From: an uncultured Clostridia bacterium
GTDB taxonomy: Bacteria; Bacillota; Clostridia; Oscillospirales; JAAYOS01
NCBI GenBank assembly: GCA_944386395.1
Contig: CALXAZ010000087.1
Coordinates: 1 to 16,950 of the forward strand
Direction of reading: 5' to 3'
DNA: 16,950 bases
Each line of letters opens with the position of its first letter. Position 1 is the stretch's first letter. Positions 14,233 to 16,950 of the stretch are shown piece by piece. A program made the translations under genes and the position numbers. The notes beneath the pieces were generated by a model. That model was not told the DNA's origin. It saw only the letters and a list, made by a program, of their open reading frames with translations, and ran no database searches.

Positions 14233-14256
14233 TATACTATAACTTGCTACAGTATA
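14233..14256. promoter_or_regulatory. Palindrome upstream of the 41-aa gene, possible operator
   Basis: TATACT-A-TA and TA-C-AGTATA form an interrupted inverted repeat of 24 bp, 60-80 nt upstream of the small ORF. On the minus strand both TATACT and TATAGT could act as -10 elements, but no good -35 is found at 16-18 nt. Confidence 0.35.
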
Positions 14257-14293
14257 TTGTACAGTCGGCACATATCTACCGATTGACAAGAGG

Positions 14294-14318
14294 GCCAGCC
14301 ACAGAAGTGTGTGCTGGC
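14294..14318 (-). terminator. Hairpin at the end of the 261-aa gene, weak terminator
   Basis: GCCAGCCACA (14294-14303) pairs with TGTG-T-GCTGGC (14308-14318, one bulged T) around a GAAG loop. The minus-strand stop TAG (14318-14320) overlaps the stem. On the minus strand only CCTCTTGTC follows, so the U-run is poor; on the plus strand TATTCTTGTTTTATTT follows. Confidence 0.45.
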
Positions 14319-15103
14319 TATTCTTGTTTTATTTCAACTTTCAGATTTTCTAAAAATACAGGTAGCATGTTTTCAATATATAATTTGATATAATCTATGT
14401 CCTTTTCTGTAACTCCGTCCGGAATATAGAATCGGGCAGATTTTTTCCCTAATGTAGGAATCTCAAAATTGTATCCGGTTTCCTGCTCCTCAACCTTAAT
14501 TTCTTTTTTGGCGTGTTTGCTAGACTGTGCCGCAGGAACTTCCTCATAGCAATCATCTGAATCAGACAATTCTTTGTCTTCGGTTAAGTCAAAACACAAA
14601 ACCCCATTTTGCAACAGTCCCAAATAAGATGCACTTTCAATAAAGCACTCGGCAGCGTTATCTTTTACTTGCTTTATAATACGATACTCATTAAGTAAAA
14701 TATTAGATAGTTGGCTTTTGGGTGGAACTACTTTATCCTTGAATCGATCTATTAGTTTGGTATAAAGCGGAGGATTCCCAAACGATTCAACAAGGAGTTG
14801 CTTAGATTCAGCTTCTCCGTTTGAAGGGTACAGAATACGCTTTGCTATATCAGTAAGCTGCGCCGTACTGCTTCCAGTTGTAATAAAGCCATATTGTTTA
14901 GATGCGCTAATCTTATTTTGAAAGGATTTTGTGGTAGGACTGGTCAACCCGAGAAGTCCCAATATGCTGGCGTAAGGTACAGCTTTTCCCCCAAGAGAAT
15001 CTATTTGTCTGATGAATTCATAGCACTCAGATATTGTAATTGCTGGATAAAGTGCACTTTTCTCCCGAGGTTTTTTTTCTGATGTATTCTTTTCGTTTGC
15101 CAT
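14318..15103 (-). CDS. Uncharacterised protein, possible winged-helix domain
   Basis: 261 aa. AAAGGAGGT is followed directly by one ATG (15107-15109, no spacer) and then by ATG 15101-15103 with a 6-nt spacer; the latter is chosen. A Lys-rich head of about 18 residues precedes a helical domain (residues 19-165). That domain contains patterns like ASILGLLGLTSPTTKSFQNK then SASKQYGFITTGSSTAQLTD, which read as a winged-helix or DUF5343-like fold. An acidic linker (about 168-195) follows, then a C-terminal segment with PTLGKKSARFYIPDGVTEKD and a final amphipathic helix. There are no catalytic motifs, cysteine clusters or membrane segments. It has a consensus promoter and stands alone in the mobile region near vsr and the EcoRII remnant. 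A DNA-binding or defence-associated role is possible but unproven. Confidence 0.7.
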   Translation of the reverse strand: MANEKNTSEKKPREKSALYPAITISECYEFIRQIDSLGGKAVPYASILGLLGLTSPTTKSFQNKISASKQYGFITTGSSTAQLTDIAKRILYPSNGEAESKQLLVESFGNPPLYTKLIDRFKDKVVPPKSQLSNILLNEYRIIKQVKDNAAECFIESASYLGLLQNGVLCFDLTEDKELSDSDDCYEEVPAAQSSKHAKKEIKVEEQETGYNFEIPTLGKKSARFYIPDGVTEKDIDYIKLYIENMLPVFLENLKVEIKQE

Positions 15104-15132
15104 CGCCATACCTCCTTTTATTCTATGAGCTT

Positions 15133-15161
15133 ATTATAATGCGCAACTTTAAAAAAGTCAA
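15133..15161 (-). promoter_or_regulatory. Consensus promoter of the 261-aa gene
   Basis: On the minus strand, TTGACT (15156-15161) and TATAAT (15133-15138) are separated by 17 nt. A second TTGACT overlaps slightly upstream (TTTGACTATTGACT), giving a tandem -35. The A/T-rich DNA at 15165-15200 resembles an UP element. Confidence 0.8.
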
Positions 15162-15221
15162 TAGTCAAACTAAAACTTTTTTTAATCTCATATTTAAGTT
15201 TAGATATTAGCTTTTTGAGGT

Positions 15222-15385
15222 GCGGACAGATTACGCAGTAGAGCGCCATTTTTAAGGGTAGGAATATGAAGTCCCTATTGCTTTTGTTTTGCGCCTACAA
15301 AGCCGCATAGCACAAGGCTCTACCACTACCTATTGCGTAACAATCATCATGGATTGAGGGCGCAAGCGGTCTGTCCGTTTGCGCC
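15222..15385 (+). ncRNA. Attenuator-like structured leader with short peptide
   Basis: Three arms pair in nested order: GCGGACAGA (15222-15230) with TCTGTCCGT (15370-15378), TTACGCA (15231-15237) with TGCGTAA (15334-15340), and GTAGAGC (15238-15244) with GCTCTAC (15317-15323). A separate hairpin, GGCGCAAGCGG (15359-15369) with CCGTTTGCGCC (15375-15385), shares bases 15370-15378 with the outer stem, so the two cannot form together. This is the layout of an antiterminator and terminator pair. A 14-codon reading frame lies inside. No plus-strand gene follows, so the element appears orphaned. No clear plus-strand promoter was found. All pairings are seen in sequence; the regulatory role is inference. 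Confidence 0.5.
15266..15310 (+). CDS. Putative 14-aa leader peptide
   Basis: ATG at 15266 to TAG at 15310 encodes MKSLLLLFCAYKAA. AAGGG (15254-15258) lies 7 nt upstream. It sits inside the nested stems of the structured leader, as expected for a peptide whose translation or stalling would open the structure. Leader peptides of this size control many ribosome-targeted antibiotic resistance genes; this exact peptide is not one I can assign with confidence. Confidence 0.45.
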   Translation: MKSLLLLFCAYKAA

Positions 15386-15404
15386 TTCTTGATTACCCGA
15401 CAGC

Positions 15405-15470
15405 AAAGATGGGAAAAGCCGTCAAGGACGCGAAGTGTGAAGTTTATCCTTGACGGCTTTTCCCATCTTT
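15405..15470. repeat. Perfect 24-bp inverted repeat (hairpin)
   Basis: Bases 15405-15428 (AAAGATGGGAAAAGCCGTCA then AGGA) are perfectly complementary to 15447-15470, with an 18-nt loop. It lies 21 nt downstream of the vsr stop on the minus strand and 19 nt downstream of the attenuator hairpin on the plus strand. No T-run beyond TTT follows either arm. It could be a strong terminator-like barrier, a transposable element relic or a structural RNA. Confidence 0.7.
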
Positions 15471-15491
15471 ACTATTTTCAAAACAGATGTC

Positions 15492-15944
15492 TTATAATTC
15501 TTGATAATCTATGGTTGTATTGTTAAAAAAGGCTATCATTTCTTGGAATACAGAGTCAGCAAATTCCTCGTGCCTCATCATTTTTTTGATAGTACACTCC
15601 CATATTATCAATATACGGATACCTTCATGCTGTAAATGTGATTTTACAGCTTTATCACGTAATATATTTGCGCTGAATTTTGTCTGCCAAAACTCAACGT
15701 TGCTTTTGGGCGTATAGGAATATTTACACTGCATATGTCTATGCCAATAGCACCCATGTATAAATACAGCTATCTGATTTATTGAAAAATATATATCGGG
15801 TTTTCCAAAAATGTCCTTGTTATTTACCCTGAAACGATATCCTTTATTATGCAGCAGAGAACGAATAAACAATTCTGGCTTAGTGTCCTTTGAACGAATC
15901 CTTGCCATGTTCCGGCTGCGTTCTTTTTTTGATTTTATATCCAT
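15492..15944 (-). CDS. vsr: Very short patch repair endonuclease Vsr
   Basis: 150 aa, full length. The start at 15942-15944 has no clear ribosome binding site but lies 10 nt after the stop of the EcoRII-type gene, suggesting coupled translation. It also gives the N-terminal RSRNMARIRSKDTKPE pattern shared by the family. The Vsr nuclease core is present: GKPDIYF with the catalytic Asp, AVFIHGCYWHRH with the two active-site/zinc-region histidines, and YTPKSNVEFWQTKF then ILIIWEC. Vsr nicks 5' of the T in T:G mismatches formed by deamination of 5-methylcytosine, typically in CCWGG-type contexts, and starts short-patch repair. The usual partner, a cytosine-C5 methyltransferase, is absent from the window, leaving this gene without its normal substrate source here. 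Confidence 0.92.
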   Translation of the reverse strand: MDIKSKKERSRNMARIRSKDTKPELFIRSLLHNKGYRFRVNNKDIFGKPDIYFSINQIAVFIHGCYWHRHMQCKYSYTPKSNVEFWQTKFSANILRDKAVKSHLQHEGIRILIIWECTIKKMMRHEEFADSVFQEMIAFFNNTTIDYQEL

Positions 15945-15954
15945 ATTGGGTCAG

Positions 15955-16332
15955 CTAATGCCATGTTACCGCTCTTTGGCGGAACATCAGCATTTCTATG
16001 AAATCAGCAACATTCATCAGCCATTTTTGTTGCGTATCAGTATAAGTTTTATGGATTGCTTCTGGTACAACGAGCTGTAGATGGTTATATTCCATTTCGT
16101 GTGTCTGATTAACACTGATAGCTGCTTCAAAAGTCAACAAATGTTTTTCAGATATACGATCGGCTTCAGATAAGACCTGCCGCCATCTGTCCTTGCAGGT
16201 GCTTTTTACTCCGAGCATTGTCAGCAGTTCCGTACTAAATTGTTCATCATGATAGGCCTCAATACCTGGAAAAATAAAATCTGGCCTGGCATTATTCTCT
16301 GTTACCTTTGTGCGGTCATACTTGATATTACG
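15955..16332 (-). pseudogene. EcoRII-type restriction endonuclease, C-terminal fragment
   Basis: About 124 residues resembling the EcoRII C-terminal catalytic domain remain before a TAG at 15955-15957. The order RPDF, then EAYHD, then LGVKSTCKDRW, then EADRISEKHLLTFEAAIS is the family signature. Spacing from the Asp of RPDF to the Tyr of AYH (+9), the Lys of GVK (+25) and the Arg of KDRW (+31) equals that of EcoRII D299, Y308, K324 and R330. The distance to the C-terminus (107 residues) also fits. Full-length EcoRII is about 400 aa, so the effector domain and the start of the nuclease domain are missing. The minus frame continues to 16389 but codes unrelated residues beyond about 16330, where serine-recombinase DNA begins. 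It is probably inactive. The enzyme class cuts CCWGG, the same site context that Vsr serves. Confidence 0.85.
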
Positions 16333-16788
16333 GCAGATAAAGCCGAAGCGAGAAAAGAACTTGCAGCAAAGCGGCGGCAACTGACGCAAGCCCAGCGGCG
16401 GATAGAAGAACTTGACCGCCTATTCAAGCGTATTTACGAGGACAACATAAGTGGAAAATTATCTGACAGCAGATTTCAGATGCTCTCGGACGATTACGAA
16501 CAAGAGCAGGAAGAACTGCGTGAAAAGCTGTTGCGATGGAATGAAGAAATTACAAAACAGGAAGAACAGGCAGAGAACATTGACAGGTTTATCGGCAAGG
16601 TGCGGAAGTATCTTGACTTGGACGAGCTAACGCCCGCTATCTTAAATGACATGATAAAGGCGGTATATGTTCACGCGCCGGACAAGTCGAAGGGGTACCG
16701 GGAACAGCAGATTGACATTTCCTATGACCTTATAGGAATACTTCCCGCATCCTTGCTGAATAGCCTGCAAAACGGAGAAACGGCATAG
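16330..16788 (+). pseudogene. Large serine recombinase, C-terminal fragment
   Basis: About 152 residues in frame from roughly ADKAEARKELAAK to TAG (16786-16788). It shows the long coiled coil of large serine recombinases (QAQRRIEELDRLFKRIYEDN, then GKLSDSRFQMLSDDYEQEQE). It ends in the DUF4368-type tail, with ELTPAILNDMIKAVYVHAPD and QQIDISYDLIGILP. The N-terminal resolvase domain with the catalytic serine and the recombinase/zinc-ribbon domains are missing, so it cannot recombine DNA. The frame is open back to 16240, but those residues come from the antisense of the EcoRII-type gene. Related enzymes move integrative elements and transposons of the Tn4451/Tn5397 type. It marks the right side of the accessory region. 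Confidence 0.88.
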
Positions 16789-16806
16789 CCGAAGCTACGC
16801 CGTTTC
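16777..16806 (+). terminator. Hairpin over the recombinase stop codon
   Basis: GAAACGGC-A-TAGC pairs with GCTA-C-GCCGTTTC (one mismatch) around a CGAA tetraloop. The TAG stop is inside the stem. Downstream T-richness is weak (ATCTTATGCTGTTTTATT). Confidence 0.55.
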
Positions 16807-16874
16807 CCGAAAACAATCTTATGCTGTTTTATTAGTGCCGCCCGCAGGCCGGGGATTTTATCACCTGTATGCTT

Positions 16875-16950
16875 TTAATCGAGTCTGAGACGCGCCATCA
16901 TCAGCGAATCGACATATTCGCCGTTGCGAATGGCTTCTGCACGTTTAAGG
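16875..16950 (-). CDS. Probable GNAT acetyltransferase, C-terminal fragment
   Basis: Only 24 codons and a TAA (16875-16877) are inside the window on the minus strand. The peptide RAEAIRNGEYVDSLMMARLR followed by LD resembles the end of RimJ/RimL-type GNAT acetyltransferases, where NGEY(H/V)D-x-L-x-M-A-x-L closes the last strand. It is read toward the recombinase remnant. The 16789-16874 gap shows a GC-rich patch (16847-16856) but no clear gene. The family call is tentative because so little is visible. Confidence 0.5.
   Translation of the reverse strand, partial: LKRAEAIRNGEYVDSLMMARLRLD

Noticed and set aside
14095..14289. 64-codon minus-strand reading frame overlapping the 41-aa gene
   Set aside because: It is out of frame with the gene that owns the Shine-Dalgarno and runs through the upstream regulatory palindrome.
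16240..16329. First 30 codons of the open recombinase frame as genuine recombinase sequence
   Set aside because: These bases encode the conserved EcoRII-type catalytic segment on the other strand; the plus-strand reading has no recombinase character.
13858..16874. Direct-repeat attachment sites (attL/attR) flanking the accessory region
   Set aside because: I compared the DNA near 13735-14300 with 16789-16874 by eye and found no convincing shared core, so no boundaries are claimed.

Overview
The window looks like chromosomal DNA of an anaerobic, probably gut- or rumen-associated member of the Bacillota (Clostridia). The basis is strong AGGAGG-type ribosome binding sites, sigma-70/sigma-A promoters with 17-nt spacers, a perfect CcpA-type cre box, a YtvI-like membrane protein and ferredoxin-dependent 2-oxoacid metabolism. 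No rRNA, tRNA or CRISPR array was seen. The species cannot be named from sequence alone.

Region 1 (1-8000) is an ordinary mosaic of short units. It holds the cut-off start of an AI-2E/YtvI-type membrane protein (minus), a small HEAT-repeat protein, a Trm11-like RNA methyltransferase and a beta-CASP metallo-beta-lactamase RNA nuclease (plus). A convergent minus pair follows (DUF2461 protein and ECF transporter S component, overlapping by ATGA). Then come a Gfo/Idh/MocA oxidoreductase under a cre box and a MATE exporter. Nearly every unit ends in a clear intrinsic terminator.

Region 2 (8013-13857) is one co-directional cluster of seven genes behind a TTGCGA-17-TATAAT promoter. The order is a MinD/ParA-like P-loop ATPase, then the delta (2x4Fe-4S), alpha, beta and gamma subunits of a 2-oxoacid:ferredoxin oxidoreductase of the VOR/KOR type, then an XRE-cupin regulator and an AMP-forming acyl-CoA synthetase. 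Together they could interconvert an organic acid, its acyl-CoA and the 2-oxoacid. In the synthetic direction this would be acid activation followed by reductive carboxylation, as known for branched-chain and aromatic acids in anaerobes. In the other direction it would be oxidative 2-oxoacid breakdown. The direction and substrate are inference.

Region 3 (about 13860-16870) is an accessory, decayed mobile region. It has a 41-aa orphan gene with its own Shine-Dalgarno and terminator, an unrecognised 261-aa protein with a consensus promoter, and a plus-strand attenuator-like leader (14-codon peptide, nested stems, competing terminator) with no gene behind it. It also has a perfect 24-bp hairpin, a Vsr endonuclease, and the C-terminal part of an EcoRII-type restriction enzyme. 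That fragment is fused head-to-head near 16330 to the C-terminal part of a large serine recombinase. No cognate cytosine methyltransferase is present. The window ends in the C-terminal 24 codons of a probable GNAT acetyltransferase (minus).
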